From Amycolatopsis sp. 195334CR (lineage in GTDB: Bacteria > Actinomycetota > Actinomycetes > Mycobacteriales > Pseudonocardiaceae), in assembly GCF_017309385.1 (NCBI RefSeq), contig NZ_JAFJMJ010000002.1, forward strand, positions 186,001 through 250,000: a stretch of 64,000 nt of DNA, in the 5' to 3' direction. The position numbers were made by a program, and so were the translations under genes. The number at the start of each line of letters is the position of its first letter. Positions within the stretch are counted from its first letter, which is position 1. Shown in pieces: positions 10,969-20,270 of the stretch. The notes under the pieces were generated by a model, which had not been told where the DNA came from, made no database searches, and was given only the letters and a program-made list of their open reading frames with translations.

Positions 10969-11421
10969 GTGAAGGCTCGCAACTTCGCGCTGCTGCTGAC
11001 CGCGGCGCTGGTGCTGTACTTCGTGCTGCTCGCCGGGCGCGCGATCGCGTTGCTCAAGACCGGCGAGGTGGTGCCGGTGGTGTTCGGCGTCGGTGTGCTG
11101 CTGCTGCCGCTGCTCGGCGTCTGGATCGTGGTGACCACCTGGCGGTCCGGGGTGCGCGTCCAGCAGCTCGCGCGGCGGCTGGACCGCGAGGGTGGCCTGC
11201 CGGACGTCTCCGACCTGCCGCGACGGCCGTCCGGCCGGGTGGACCGCGACGCCGCGGACGCCTGGTTCGACGAACGGCGGGCGGAACTGGACGCCGATCC
11301 GGAGAACTGGCGGCACTGGTACCGGCTGGCCCACGCCTACGACATCGCCGGAGACCGGCGGCGGGCCCGCGAAACCATGCGCAAGGCGGTCGAGCTGGAA
11401 GCGGCCGACTCAGAAGTTTAG
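10969..11421 (+). CDS. membrane protein with C-terminal TPR-like helices
   Basis: 150 residues. Two membrane helices lie at about 5-25 and 33-53. A soluble tail follows in which residues about 105-145 (ENWRHWYRLAHAYDIAGDRRRARETMRKAV) look like one tetratricopeptide repeat plus capping helix, a protein-interaction module. No enzymatic motif is visible. The GTG start is 2 nt after the dapB stop, so it is the third gene of the peptidase-dapB operon. Its last 12 bp overlap the end of the convergent gene. Function unknown; found next to dapB, it may be a conserved actinobacterial hypothetical. Confidence 0.75.
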   Translation: MKARNFALLLTAALVLYFVLLAGRAIALLKTGEVVPVVFGVGVLLLPLLGVWIVVTTWRSGVRVQQLARRLDREGGLPDVSDLPRRPSGRVDRDAADAWFDERRAELDADPENWRHWYRLAHAYDIAGDRRRARETMRKAVELEAADSEV

Positions 11422-11931
11422 CCAGCCGGCGAACATCGCCGGGGACGCGGCGAGCAGGCTGAACCGGGCGAACCGCCCGGCCAGGCCGGCGCCGAGGAAC
11501 AACGACATCGGCATCCGCACCAGCCCGGCCAGCACCGTGGTGGCCATGAACGGCGGCAGGCCGACCACCGCGCTCACCCCGTAGGTGCCGGTCATCCAGG
11601 CGGGGTGCCGGTGGCAGCGTTCGCGCAGGCCCTCCAGCCAGGCGCGCACGCGCTTGGTGCGCAGTTCCCAGCGGGCGCGGCGCGCGGTCATCGGGCGTTC
11701 GCGGTGGAGCCGGTCGTGCAGGAACTTCGGCAGCTTGATGGTGCCCTTCGCGGCCAGGTAGTAGAGCAGCTTGCCGGCCACCTGGCCGATCGCCACCGCC
11801 GCGCCGATGGCCAGCCAGTGCACGCCCGGCTCGGTGCTGGCCAGCCCGATCACGAAGACCTCGACGCTGATCAGGGGCAGGATGGCGGAGCCGAACGCGA
11901 CGCCGAGCGTCACGCAGAGCCAGCCGATCAT
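11410..11931 (-). CDS. small VTT/YqaA-like integral membrane protein
   Basis: 173 residues with hydrophobic segments at about 3-30, 37-60, 120-145 and 150-172, separated by a basic loop (about 65-110). The C-terminal section with GLPPFMATTVLAG and AGLAGRFARF resembles the VTT (SNARE-associated/DedA) fold, a family of membrane scramblases and transporters. The ATG at 11931 is chosen because of a strong GGAGGTGCG just before it; the open frame upstream is not membrane-protein-like. The gene is convergent with the dapB operon and divergent from the GtrA gene. The VTT assignment is moderate. Confidence 0.7.
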   Translation of the reverse strand: MIGWLCVTLGVAFGSAILPLISVEVFVIGLASTEPGVHWLAIGAAVAIGQVAGKLLYYLAAKGTIKLPKFLHDRLHRERPMTARRARWELRTKRVRAWLEGLRERCHRHPAWMTGTYGVSAVVGLPPFMATTVLAGLVRMPMSLFLGAGLAGRFARFSLLAASPAMFAGWLNF

Positions 11932-12068
11932 CGCACCTCCTGTGGGGTCCCCGATCCAAGTTAGCAGCGCGACCTGAGCGCGACCCTGGTGCTGGCCCCC
12001 CTCTTGCCGCACCGGAAGATCACCTGATCGTCGTATTCCGGACACCTCGCGCTGGCAGGGTTGCGGTC

Positions 12069-12557
12069 GTGGCCGTCGCCGAGAAAACCGCCGCCGACCG
12101 GTTCATCGAGCTGTGCGGGGCGGTCACCAAACGGTTGCCGTTCGGGCTCGCCAAGGTGGTGCCGCCGACCTTCCTCGGCTTCTGCGTGATCAACGGCTTC
12201 ACCTTCGGCGTGGACCTGCTGCTGCTAACCCTCCTGCACGGGCAACTGGGCCTGGCGGTTCCGCTGTCCATCACGGTGGCGTACGTGATCGCGTTCGGGC
12301 TGAGCTTCGTGCTCAACCGCGCGTTCAACTTCCAGTCGCACGCGCCGGTCGGGAAACAGGCCGTGCTGTACGCGATCGCGGTGGCGATCAACTACTTCGC
12401 GTTCATCCTCGGGGTGGGCAGCGGGCTGGTCGAGCTGGGCGTGCAGTACCACCTGTCGCGGCTGGTCGCGGGCGCGTGCGAGGGCGTGTTCATGTACAGC
12501 GTGCTGCGCTGGGTGGTGTTCAGGAGGTCAGCTGAAGGTACGCCAGCGAGCCGGTGA
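12069..12557 (+). CDS. GtrA-family membrane protein
   Basis: 162 residues with four predicted membrane helices (about 33-53, 62-84, 98-118, 128-147), the usual GtrA layout. The helix 2-3 loop contains SFVLNRAFNFQS, which matches the family signature (F-x-x-N-R-x-W/F-x-F). GtrA proteins are thought to move polyprenyl-linked sugars across the membrane during cell-surface glycan synthesis. The GTG start lies 7 nt after CAGGGT, consistent with a short or absent leader. Its 3' end overlaps the convergent acetyltransferase gene by 38 bp. Confidence 0.85.
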   Translation: MAVAEKTAADRFIELCGAVTKRLPFGLAKVVPPTFLGFCVINGFTFGVDLLLLTLLHGQLGLAVPLSITVAYVIAFGLSFVLNRAFNFQSHAPVGKQAVLYAIAVAINYFAFILGVGSGLVELGVQYHLSRLVAGACEGVFMYSVLRWVVFRRSAEGTPASR

Positions 12558-13083
12558 TGCGGAGTTCGCGGATGGTCTTCTCGCCGGTGTCCAGCGTGCG
12601 GACGGTGCCGTCGGGGTGCCAGCCGATCCGCTTGTAGAAACCGAGCGAGGCGGCGTCGGACTGGGCCACCCACGCGATGCCGCGCTCGGCGCCGAGTTCG
12701 CGCAGCTCACGGGCCGCGTGGCCGAGCAGGCGGCCGCCGTGCCCGCGACGGCCCCAGCGCGGTTCGACCAGCATGGTGGCGATCAGGCCGACGCGCTCGG
12801 CGTCTTCGGGCAGCTCACCCGCGGCGGAGGCGACCTCGTCGGCCGGTGCCTGGCCCGCGACGCAGAAGCCGACGGTGAACCGGCCCTCGGTGGCCACCAG
12901 CACGGCCGTGCCGGGGTGCTCGACCGCGGCGGTCCAGTGCTGTTCGGTCTCGGGGGCGTCCAGTGCGGCCAGCGCCTGCTCGCCGAGGAACTCCGCGTAG
13001 GCGACCCGCCAGGTCTCCCGCTGGATGCGGGCGATCTCGGGCACGTCGGTGGGGGTGGCGGCGCGGACCTGGGCCTGGCTCAT
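12520..13083 (-). CDS. GNAT-family N-acetyltransferase
   Basis: 187 residues with the GNAT fold. The acetyl-CoA-binding motif A is VEPRWGRRGHGGRLLGHA (about residues 105-122), and motif B follows at AWVAQSDAASLGFYKRIGW. Substrate is unknown; it probably acetylates a small amine or a protein N-terminus. The ATG start is preceded by TAGGTT with a 6-nt gap (13090-13095), suggesting a leaderless transcript. Divergent from the YcaQ-type gene and convergent with GtrA. Confidence 0.85.
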   Translation of the reverse strand: MSQAQVRAATPTDVPEIARIQRETWRVAYAEFLGEQALAALDAPETEQHWTAAVEHPGTAVLVATEGRFTVGFCVAGQAPADEVASAAGELPEDAERVGLIATMLVEPRWGRRGHGGRLLGHAARELRELGAERGIAWVAQSDAASLGFYKRIGWHPDGTVRTLDTGEKTIRELRITGSLAYLQLTS

Positions 13084-13147
13084 GGGGGGAACCTATCGGC
13101 ACGGGTGTCCCGGGATTGTCGGTGGTCCCTGGCACGATGACGCCATC

Positions 13148-14359
13148 ATGCAGACGGTGAGTGATTCGGTGGCGCGGCGCACGGCGCTGGCCGCACAGGG
13201 GTTCGCCGATCCGCGTCCGGGCGGGGAGCCCACGCGGCGGCATTTGCAGCGGGTGTTGTCGCGGGTGCAGCTGCTCCAGCTGGACTCGGTGAACGTGGCG
13301 GTCCGAGCGCACTACGCGCCGTTGTTCGCGCGGCTCGGTTCGTACGCGCCGGCGCTGGTCGACGACGCGGCGTGGACGCATTCGGCGCGGCGGCCGCGGT
13401 TGCTGGTGGAGAGCTGGGCGCACGAGGCGAGCCTGATCCCGGTGGAGGACTGGCCGCTGCTGCGCTCGGGGGCGAAGCGGATGGGCTGGTGGCGCGGGTA
13501 CGAGAAGCTGCTGGAGCGCTCGCCGACGCTGGCCGAGGACGTGCTGGCGGTGGTCAAGGAGCACGGGCCGATCGGGGCCGGGGCGATCGAGCGCGAGCTG
13601 GCCGGGGAGCGGGTCCGGCGGCAGGGGCCGTGGTGGGACCGATCCGAGGTGAAGCGGATCTGCGAGTGGCTGTTCGGCATGGGGCAGTTGTCCACCGGCA
13701 CGCGGCGCAGCTTCGAACGGCTCTACGACCTGACCGAGCGAGTGGTCCCGCCGGAGGTCCTGGCCACCACGGTGGCCAAGGACGAGGCGGCGCGGCGGCT
13801 GATCGGGAAGTCGGCGGCGGCGCTGGGCATCGCCACCGAGACCGACCTGCGCGACTACTACCGCCTCGGCCCGGACGTCGCCCGCCAGGCGGTGGCCGAG
13901 CTGGTCGAGGCGGGTGAGCTGGAGCCGGTGCGGGTCCGGAGCTGGAAGGCGCAGGCGTACCGGCACAGCAGCGCGCGGACCCCGCGTGCGATCACCGGGC
14001 GGGCGCTGTTGTGCCCGTTCGACCCGTTGATCTGGGAGCGGGCGCGGACCGAGCGGATGTTCGGGTTCCGGTACCGCATCGAGATCTACGTGCCGGAGCC
14101 GAAGCGGGAGTACGGGTACTACGTGTTCCCGTTCCTGCTGGACGGGGAGCTGGTGGCGCGGGTGGACCTGAAGGCCGACCGGGCGGCGGGGGTGCTGCGG
14201 GTGCAGGGGGCGTTCGCCGAGGCGGGGGTGGACCAGGCGCGGGTGCTGCCGGAACTGGCCGGCGAACTGCGGCACATGGCCGAGTGGCTGAACCTGTCGG
14301 GAGCCAGCGCGCAGCCGCGGGGGGATCTGGGGCCGGCGCTGGCCAAACTGCTGCGGTAG
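13148..14359 (+). CDS. YcaQ-type winged-helix DNA glycosylase (HTH_42)
   Basis: 403 residues covering the whole HTH_42 family. The catalytic QxD motif characteristic of YcaQ is present as QLDSVN near residue 38. The most conserved block, ITGRALLCPFDPLIW followed by RTERMFGFRYRIEIY and KREYGYYVFP, lies at about 280-330. E. coli YcaQ unhooks interstrand crosslinks by excising alkylated bases; the related AlkZ protects Streptomyces producing azinomycin but has QxQ. This copy therefore looks like a general repair enzyme and not a toxin-specific resistance gene. The ATG at 13148 is chosen as the first start giving the family N-terminus. No resistance cluster surrounds it. Confidence 0.88.
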   Translation: MQTVSDSVARRTALAAQGFADPRPGGEPTRRHLQRVLSRVQLLQLDSVNVAVRAHYAPLFARLGSYAPALVDDAAWTHSARRPRLLVESWAHEASLIPVEDWPLLRSGAKRMGWWRGYEKLLERSPTLAEDVLAVVKEHGPIGAGAIERELAGERVRRQGPWWDRSEVKRICEWLFGMGQLSTGTRRSFERLYDLTERVVPPEVLATTVAKDEAARRLIGKSAAALGIATETDLRDYYRLGPDVARQAVAELVEAGELEPVRVRSWKAQAYRHSSARTPRAITGRALLCPFDPLIWERARTERMFGFRYRIEIYVPEPKREYGYYVFPFLLDGELVARVDLKADRAAGVLRVQGAFAEAGVDQARVLPELAGELRHMAEWLNLSGASAQPRGDLGPALAKLLR

Positions 14360-14367
14360 TTTCGCGG

Positions 14368-15729
14368 TCAGCTTGCGAGCGTGGAGCGGCGGCCGGTGAC
14401 CGTGAGGACGACGCTCACCGCGCCCGCCGCGGCCAGGGCCAGGATGCCGGTGTGGAAGCCGTCGAAGGTGGTGGTCCAGGTGAGGGCGCCGAGTGCCGGG
14501 CCGAGGGAGAAGCCGAGGGTGCGCACCAGGGTGGCCACCCCGCTCGACGTGCCCAGCAGCTCCGGCGGCGTGTCCTCCAGCACGGCGGCCGAGTTGGGCC
14601 CGGCGAACAGGCCGTTCCCGATGCCGACCACGGCGAGCGGCCAGGCCACGTCCACCAGCTGAGCCCCCGGGCCGACGAGCAGGAGGCCCAGCAGCCCGGC
14701 CAGCGCGACCACCGCCCCCGCCGAGGCGACCGGCACCTTGCCGATCCGATCGGCGAGCACCCCGGCGATCGGGGAGGTCACCGCCATCGCCGCCGAGACG
14801 CTCAGGAGGGCCAGCCCGATCGTGCTCGGTGAGGCCGTGCGAAGGAGGTCGGCGAACAGGTAGGGCACCACGAAGTGCAACGCCCCGACGCCGGTGGTCA
14901 CCCCGGCCATGGCGCCGAGTGCGAGCGCGATCTCGCGGCGTCGCAGCAGGGTGAGCACGGGTCGCGCGCCCGCGGTCCGCGCCCACGCCGCGGTCAGGGT
15001 CCCCGCCACGGCGAGCAACCCGATGAACCAGAGCGCATCCACCCCGGCGAAGTGCAAGGCGCCGAACAACCCCGCCGATGCCAACCCCAGCACGGCGGCC
15101 TCCCTGAGCAACCCACCGTCGGGCCACGGCAACCCCCGCCCAAGCGGCAACGGGCCTGCCTTACCGCTCGGGATCACCCGCCTCGCCAGGGCCAGGGTGA
15201 GCACCACGATCGGCAGGTTCACCGCGAACACCGACCGCCAGCCGAAGGACTCGGCGAGCCAACCGCCCACCACCGGCCCGCCCACCCCGCTCAGCGGGAT
15301 CAGCGTCAGCACCAGCCCCATCGCCCGCGCGCGGTGCTCCGGCCGGGCCGCCCGCGCCACGATCGGCAGGCTGACCACCCCCACCAGACTGCCGAACACC
15401 CCCTGCAGCACCCGCCCGGCGAGCAGCACACCGAACGCCGGCGCCACCGCGATCACCAGGCTGGTCACCCCGAACCCCGCGGTCGCCAGCACGAACGCGG
15501 GCAGCGGCCCGGCCCGGTCGAGCCACCGCCCGGCCGGCACGCTCAACGCCACCAGCGGCAACGAGTAAGCCAGCAGCACCCACTGCACCGCCGACGGGCT
15601 GACCCCGAACTCCGCCCCGATCGACGGCAGCGCCACCGCCACGATCGTCATGTCCAGCGCCGCGAGCACCACCCCGAGCGCGGCGACCGCCACCGCGCCC
15701 CAGTTGGTGCGCGAAACCGGTTCGGTCAC
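14368..15729 (-). CDS. MFS drug-efflux-type transporter
   Basis: 453 residues with about fourteen predicted membrane helices, as in DHA2-type exporters (EmrB/QacA). The exporter-specific motif C-like segment SGVGGPVVGGWLAESFGWR lies near residue 145, and the motif A loop (AGRWLDRAGPLPAF) near residue 65. It probably exports drugs or metabolites by proton antiport. The GTG start overlaps the stop of the upstream FMN reductase by 4 bp, so the two are co-transcribed. The stop is only 8 nt from that of the convergent YcaQ-type gene. Substrate unknown. Confidence 0.87.
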   Translation of the reverse strand: MTEPVSRTNWGAVAVAALGVVLAALDMTIVAVALPSIGAEFGVSPSAVQWVLLAYSLPLVALSVPAGRWLDRAGPLPAFVLATAGFGVTSLVIAVAPAFGVLLAGRVLQGVFGSLVGVVSLPIVARAARPEHRARAMGLVLTLIPLSGVGGPVVGGWLAESFGWRSVFAVNLPIVVLTLALARRVIPSGKAGPLPLGRGLPWPDGGLLREAAVLGLASAGLFGALHFAGVDALWFIGLLAVAGTLTAAWARTAGARPVLTLLRRREIALALGAMAGVTTGVGALHFVVPYLFADLLRTASPSTIGLALLSVSAAMAVTSPIAGVLADRIGKVPVASAGAVVALAGLLGLLLVGPGAQLVDVAWPLAVVGIGNGLFAGPNSAAVLEDTPPELLGTSSGVATLVRTLGFSLGPALGALTWTTTFDGFHTGILALAAAGAVSVVLTVTGRRSTLAS

Positions 15730-16283
15730 GCGAACGCCCCCAGCCGGATCCGGTCGCGCAGGCCGTGCAGCAGGGCGCTCATCCCGCGCCGCAGTTCGTG
15801 GTCGAGCAGGCGGTCGTCCTCGTCGAGCTGCCGCGCCACCCGCCCGACCGGCAGCGTGCCGTCGAGCACCTCGGCACCGGCGAGCTTGAGCACCTTCCGC
15901 AGTTCGTCCTGCGCCCACGCCGCGCCGTGCACCCCGTTGCTCGCCCCGATCACCGCGGCCGGCTTGCCGGTCAGCACCCCCTCGCCGTACGGCCGCGACG
16001 CCCAGTCCAGCGCGTTCTTCAGCTGCCCCGGGATCGAGCCGTTGTACTCCGGCGTCGCGATGAGCAGTCCCTCCGCGTCCGCGATCGCCCGCCGCAGTTC
16101 GGCCACGCCACCCGGCTCCGGCCCGGTTTCGGCGTCCTCGTCGAACGGCGGCACCAGGCTCAGCCCGCCCCACCGGCGGAGCTCCATGCCGCGCGGCAGT
16201 TCGTAGCTGGCCGCGGTGAGCAGCCGCCCGTTGAACGACCCTTCCCGCAGACTTCCCGCGATACCAAGGATCTTGACGCCCAT
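15726..16283 (-). CDS. NADPH-dependent FMN reductase
   Basis: 185-residue flavodoxin-fold reductase. The FMN phosphate-binding loop is GSLREGSFN (residues 9-17), and the second family signature TPEYNGSIPGQLKNALDW lies near residue 78. It reduces FMN, quinones or azo compounds with NADPH. The ATG at 16283 is preceded by GGGAGC; the open frame upstream of it is low-complexity and not family-like. It is the first gene of a two-gene operon with an MFS exporter (4-bp overlap), which suggests a joint role against redox-active or quinone-like compounds. That link is inference. Confidence 0.88.
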   Translation of the reverse strand: MGVKILGIAGSLREGSFNGRLLTAASYELPRGMELRRWGGLSLVPPFDEDAETGPEPGGVAELRRAIADAEGLLIATPEYNGSIPGQLKNALDWASRPYGEGVLTGKPAAVIGASNGVHGAAWAQDELRKVLKLAGAEVLDGTLPVGRVARQLDEDDRLLDHELRRGMSALLHGLRDRIRLGAFA

Positions 16284-16408
16284 CGTGTGCTCCCGGCTCC
16301 CCGGGCCGGCGATTCCGGCCCACTGGGATCGAGCCTCTCGATAAGGCCACCCACCCCACATGAGGCAGCAGCCCTATTCGCCGGGGTAGCACCAAGCCAC
16401 CGCCTAAG

Positions 16409-19300
16409 TCAGTCGAACAGGCCCAGCTGGTTGGCCGTCGCCGCGGCCTCGACGCGGTTCGCGACGCCGAGCTTGCCGAGGATGTTCGACACGTGGACGC
16501 TGGCCGTCTTCGCCGAGATGAACAGCTCGTCGGCGATCTCCCGGTTGGCCTTGCCCGCCGTCACCAGGCGCAGGATCTCCAGCTCACGCGGGGTCAGCCC
16601 GAGCCGGGCGTGCCCGTTGCCCAGTGGTTCGGGCGCGCCGGGCACCACCTGGATCCTGGCCCGCCTGGCCAGATCGGCGACGCGGTCGCGCAACGGCCTC
16701 GCGCCCAGCTGCCCGGCCAGTCCGTAAGCCTCGCGCAGCAGTTCCGCGGCGGCTTCGCGGTCACCGTCGGCGGTGATCGCGGCCGCCGCCGAACCCAGGC
16801 AGGCCTGGGCGAGCCGCAGCGGCTGGCCGAGTTCGCGCCAGGCCGCGGTCGCGGCGTCCCAGTCGTCGCGCTCACCACCGGTGTAGGCGTCGAAGAGCCG
16901 CGCGAAGGCGTGCTGCACCGGCCCGGCGATCGGTAGTTCCGCGGCGATCCGGCGCAGGCGGGCCAGCAGGTCGGTGCCGCGCCAGGACGGGTCGTGGTCG
17001 GCGAGCCTGCTGCCGAGCACCAGCAACGGCCAGAGCAGCCTGCCCGCCGCGGCCAGCTGCGGGTGCGCGAGCGCGCGTTCGAGCACGGCCCGCGCCTCGC
17101 CGTACCGCCCCTGCGTGAGGCGCAGCTCGGTTTCCAGGCGTGCCACCAGGAACGGGTCCTGGTTGAACCGGACGTCCTCGCCGAACTGCTCGTGCGCGCG
17201 GGCGAGCAGCCGCTCCGGCAGTTCGGGTTCACCGCGTTGCAGTGCGATGTATCCCTTGAGGCACAACAGGTGTTCGCGGAACGCGGGCGCGGGGGCGAGG
17301 TCGAGCGCCTGTTCGAGGACGGCCATCGCCTCGTCCCAGCGGCCGCCGTCGATCATCGCGCCGGCCAGGTTCAGGCTGTGCTGCGCACCGGCCGCGCGGT
17401 ACAGGCCGGTCTCCTTCGCCACCACCAATCCCGTGCGTGCCTTGGCTTCCGCCTCGGGCAGCCGGCCGAAAGCCCGCAGCAGCGAGGATTCCGCGTGGAT
17501 GGCGTGCAGGCGCAACCGGTGCTCGCCCAGTGTTTCGGCGATCGCCCCGGCGCGCTTCAGCCGCGGCAACTGCTCCTCCAGGTCGCCGAGGCGCGCGTCG
17601 AGCACGGCGAGGGTGATCAGCGCGGCGGCTTCGGCGGACCGTTCTCCGTTGTGGCACGAGGATTCCAGTGCCGCTTCCGCCGCGTCCCGGGCTTCGTCGG
17701 CACGCGGGATCTCCATCAGGCGCGCGGCGTAGGAGTTCAGCAGGTGCCCGCGCGCGGGGTGGTCCTCCGGCACCAGGCGGATCGCCTCGCGGTGGTCCTC
17801 CAACGCGCCGGGCTGCCCGAGGTGTGCCCGCAACCGGGCCCGCTGGTCGAGCAAGGCGGCCGCGCGCACCCGTTGCGCGTCACGGTCGATCTCGGCCAGC
17901 GCCATGGTCGCGAAGCGTTCGCCGCTGACGTTGTCCCCGGCCCGGCTCGCCGCTTCGACGGCTTGCTCCAGCACCGTCGCGTAGTCGATGCCGCCCAGTT
18001 CGCAGCACGGATCCGGGACCAGGGCCCACAGTTCGCGCACGCGGTCGAGCATGCGGGCCTGCTCGGCGTAGGCGAGCAATCGCTGCGCCTCGCCCGCGGC
18101 CCGCCAGGCCGCGCAGATCGCGCTCGGGAAGTCACCCGCCCGGTACAGGTGCTGGGCGAGTTCGGTGACCGAGGGCGCGCCCGCGGACAGCGTGGGGTCC
18201 TCGCGCATCGCCTCGGCGTACCGCGCGTGCAGCGACCGGCGCTCGCCCGGCATCAGGTTCGCGGTGGCCGCCGCGCCGATCAGCGCGTGCCGGAAGCGGT
18301 ATCCCTCGCCTTCGATGACGAGCACGTTCGCGTCGACCGCGGCCCGCACGGCGGCGGAGAGCGCTCGTTCGTCCAGTTCCGCGACCTCGCTGAGCAGCGC
18401 GTGGCAGACGGTGACCTCGCTCAGTCCGATCAGCCCGGCGACGTAGGCGGCATCCGGTGGCAGCCGGTCGATCCGGGACGCCAGCAGGTCCTCCAGCGAA
18501 GCCGGGATCTCGCCGGTGTCGTCGTTGTTCTCGCAGTCCAGCATCGCTTCGACGAACAGCGGATTTCCTTCGCTGCGCTGGAAAACCGCGGAGACCAGCT
18601 CGGGATCCGGTTCGCGGCCGAGGATGTGGCGCACCAGCTGCACCACTTCGTGCTTGCCCAGCCTGCCGAGTTCCAGCCGCTGCGCCCACGGCAGCCGGGC
18701 CAGCTCGGCCAGCAGCGACCGCAGCGGGTGCGCGCGGTTCAGCTCCTCGGACCGGTGCGTCACCAGCACCAGAGAACCGGGGACCGCGCCCTGGTTGCGC
18801 ACCAGGAAGTCGAGCAGGTCGCGGCTGGAGCGGTCGGCCCAGTGCGCGTCCTCGATCACCAGCACCACCGGCCGCTCGGCGGCGAGCCTGCCGAGCAGCG
18901 CGAGCACGCCTTCGAACAACCGCGGGCGCGCGTCGTCACCGACCGGGCCGGGGCCGCGCACGGTGCCCGGCAGCAGAGGCGCGAGATCGGCCTTGTCCGG
19001 CAGCAGCCGGTCGAAGTCGGCCGGGCCGGTGGCCGCCGCCAGCCCGCGCAACGCGGCGACGAACGGCGCGAACGGCAGGCCGTCCGCGCCGAGTTCCACG
19101 CAGCCGCCGGACAGCACGGTCGCCTTGGCGCCCGCCCGGTCGAGGAACTCCGCCACCAGCCGGGACTTGCCGACCCCGGCCTCCCCGCCGACGAGCAGGG
19201 TGGCCTGGCCACCACCGGCCACCCGGTCGAAGGCCTCGGCCACCCTGCTCGTCTCGCCGTCGCGCCCGACCAGCACCGGGCTCACCACTTGGAGGCTCAT
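16409..19300 (-). CDS. large ATP-binding LuxR-family regulator (LAL type)
   Basis: 963 residues. The N-terminal AAA domain (about 10-190) has Walker A GEAGVGKS at 39-46 and Walker B VVLVIEDAHWAD at about 145-155. The middle 600 residues are alpha-helical TPR-like repeats. The C-terminal GerE/LuxR helix-turn-helix (about 895-955) reads LTPRELEILRLVTAGKANRE and then TASVHVSNILGKLG. LAL proteins are ATP-dependent activators, often of catabolic or antibiotic genes. The target is not visible here; neighbours are an FMN reductase and DUF4097. TAAACT ends 9 nt before the ATG, so the leader is very short. Confidence 0.92.
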   Translation of the reverse strand: MSLQVVSPVLVGRDGETSRVAEAFDRVAGGGQATLLVGGEAGVGKSRLVAEFLDRAGAKATVLSGGCVELGADGLPFAPFVAALRGLAAATGPADFDRLLPDKADLAPLLPGTVRGPGPVGDDARPRLFEGVLALLGRLAAERPVVLVIEDAHWADRSSRDLLDFLVRNQGAVPGSLVLVTHRSEELNRAHPLRSLLAELARLPWAQRLELGRLGKHEVVQLVRHILGREPDPELVSAVFQRSEGNPLFVEAMLDCENNDDTGEIPASLEDLLASRIDRLPPDAAYVAGLIGLSEVTVCHALLSEVAELDERALSAAVRAAVDANVLVIEGEGYRFRHALIGAAATANLMPGERRSLHARYAEAMREDPTLSAGAPSVTELAQHLYRAGDFPSAICAAWRAAGEAQRLLAYAEQARMLDRVRELWALVPDPCCELGGIDYATVLEQAVEAASRAGDNVSGERFATMALAEIDRDAQRVRAAALLDQRARLRAHLGQPGALEDHREAIRLVPEDHPARGHLLNSYAARLMEIPRADEARDAAEAALESSCHNGERSAEAAALITLAVLDARLGDLEEQLPRLKRAGAIAETLGEHRLRLHAIHAESSLLRAFGRLPEAEAKARTGLVVAKETGLYRAAGAQHSLNLAGAMIDGGRWDEAMAVLEQALDLAPAPAFREHLLCLKGYIALQRGEPELPERLLARAHEQFGEDVRFNQDPFLVARLETELRLTQGRYGEARAVLERALAHPQLAAAGRLLWPLLVLGSRLADHDPSWRGTDLLARLRRIAAELPIAGPVQHAFARLFDAYTGGERDDWDAATAAWRELGQPLRLAQACLGSAAAAITADGDREAAAELLREAYGLAGQLGARPLRDRVADLARRARIQVVPGAPEPLGNGHARLGLTPRELEILRLVTAGKANREIADELFISAKTASVHVSNILGKLGVANRVEAAATANQLGLFD

Positions 19301-19343
19301 TTGCCCCCGAGTTTATCGCCGGAACGGCTGATCGGTCTCGGTT

Positions 19344-20270
19344 TCACGCGCCGGCGCTGGTCACCACCGCGTCGCCGGAACCGGTGCGCATGCGCGCCCG
19401 CACCGCGGCCGCCTCCTCCGGCGGGGTCTCCCGCACCGGGAGTTCGCTGGACACGCGCCCGGACACGGTGGACACGTCGACCTCCGCGGTCACCCCGGAA
19501 GCCACGCCGAACCGGATCTCGCCGGACCCGGTGTTGAGCTCCATCGAGCCGGACTTCGCCTCGGCCACGGTGAGATCGCCGCTGCCGCTGCGGGCCATCA
19601 CGTCTCCGGAAACCGCGCCGAGCCAGATGTCGCCGGTGCCGGTGACCACGGTGGCCGAGCCGGTCGGCGCGGCCAGCCGCACCGATCCGCTGCCGGAGCG
19701 GACCTGCAGCCCGTAGGTGCTCGGGCCGAGCTGGACCTCACCGGAGCCGGTGCGCACGTTGGCCGCGGCCTTGGTCTCGCCGAGCGAGACGTCACCCGAT
19801 CCGGTGGAGATGCTGGCGCGCCCGGCCGTGCCGGTGACCGTCACGTCGGCGGCGCCCGCGCGAATGCCCAGGTGCGAGCCGCGCGGCGCGTGCACGGTGA
19901 CGTTCAGCGGCACCTTGCGCAGCGGCAGCGCCTTGGGCCCGCGGACGATGATCTGGTCACCGACCTGCTCGATCCGCGACTGGCGCACCGCCTCGGCCGG
20001 TGAGCCGAGCACGTCGGTGTCGAACTGGTCGCCGAAGCGCTCGGTCACCCAGCTCAGCACCGCGTTCACGCCGTCGGCCCACGGGGCCTGGGCGGCCGGC
20101 TCGTGCCGGAGTTCGACGGTGGTCTCGGCCTCGCCGTCGGACTCGGCCAGCAGGACCTGGACCCGGCCGACGGTGATGCTGACGTCCAGCTCGATCGGGC
20201 CGGTGGCGGGGAAGTTGCCGGTGCGGACGAGGTGGTCGTCCGGCTGTCCGGTGGTGTCTCCGGTGCTCAT
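19344..20270 (-). CDS. DUF4097-family beta-solenoid protein
   Basis: 308 residues. About residues 140-300 consist of repeated short strands with a [ST]GSGD/E signature (STGSGDVSLG, RTGSGEVQLG, RSGSGSVRLA, VTGTGDIWLG, RSGSGDLTV and NTGSGEIRFG), the hallmark of the DUF4097 putative adhesin/beta-helix fold. There is no signal peptide or membrane helix, so it is probably cytosolic. Its start overlaps the stop of the ribbon-helix-helix gene by one base, making a tight two-gene operon. Actinobacterial DUF4097 proteins are often partnered with small regulators, but their job is unknown. Confidence 0.8.
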   Translation of the reverse strand: MSTGDTTGQPDDHLVRTGNFPATGPIELDVSITVGRVQVLLAESDGEAETTVELRHEPAAQAPWADGVNAVLSWVTERFGDQFDTDVLGSPAEAVRQSRIEQVGDQIIVRGPKALPLRKVPLNVTVHAPRGSHLGIRAGAADVTVTGTAGRASISTGSGDVSLGETKAAANVRTGSGEVQLGPSTYGLQVRSGSGSVRLAAPTGSATVVTGTGDIWLGAVSGDVMARSGSGDLTVAEAKSGSMELNTGSGEIRFGVASGVTAEVDVSTVSGRVSSELPVRETPPEEAAAVRARMRTGSGDAVVTSAGA

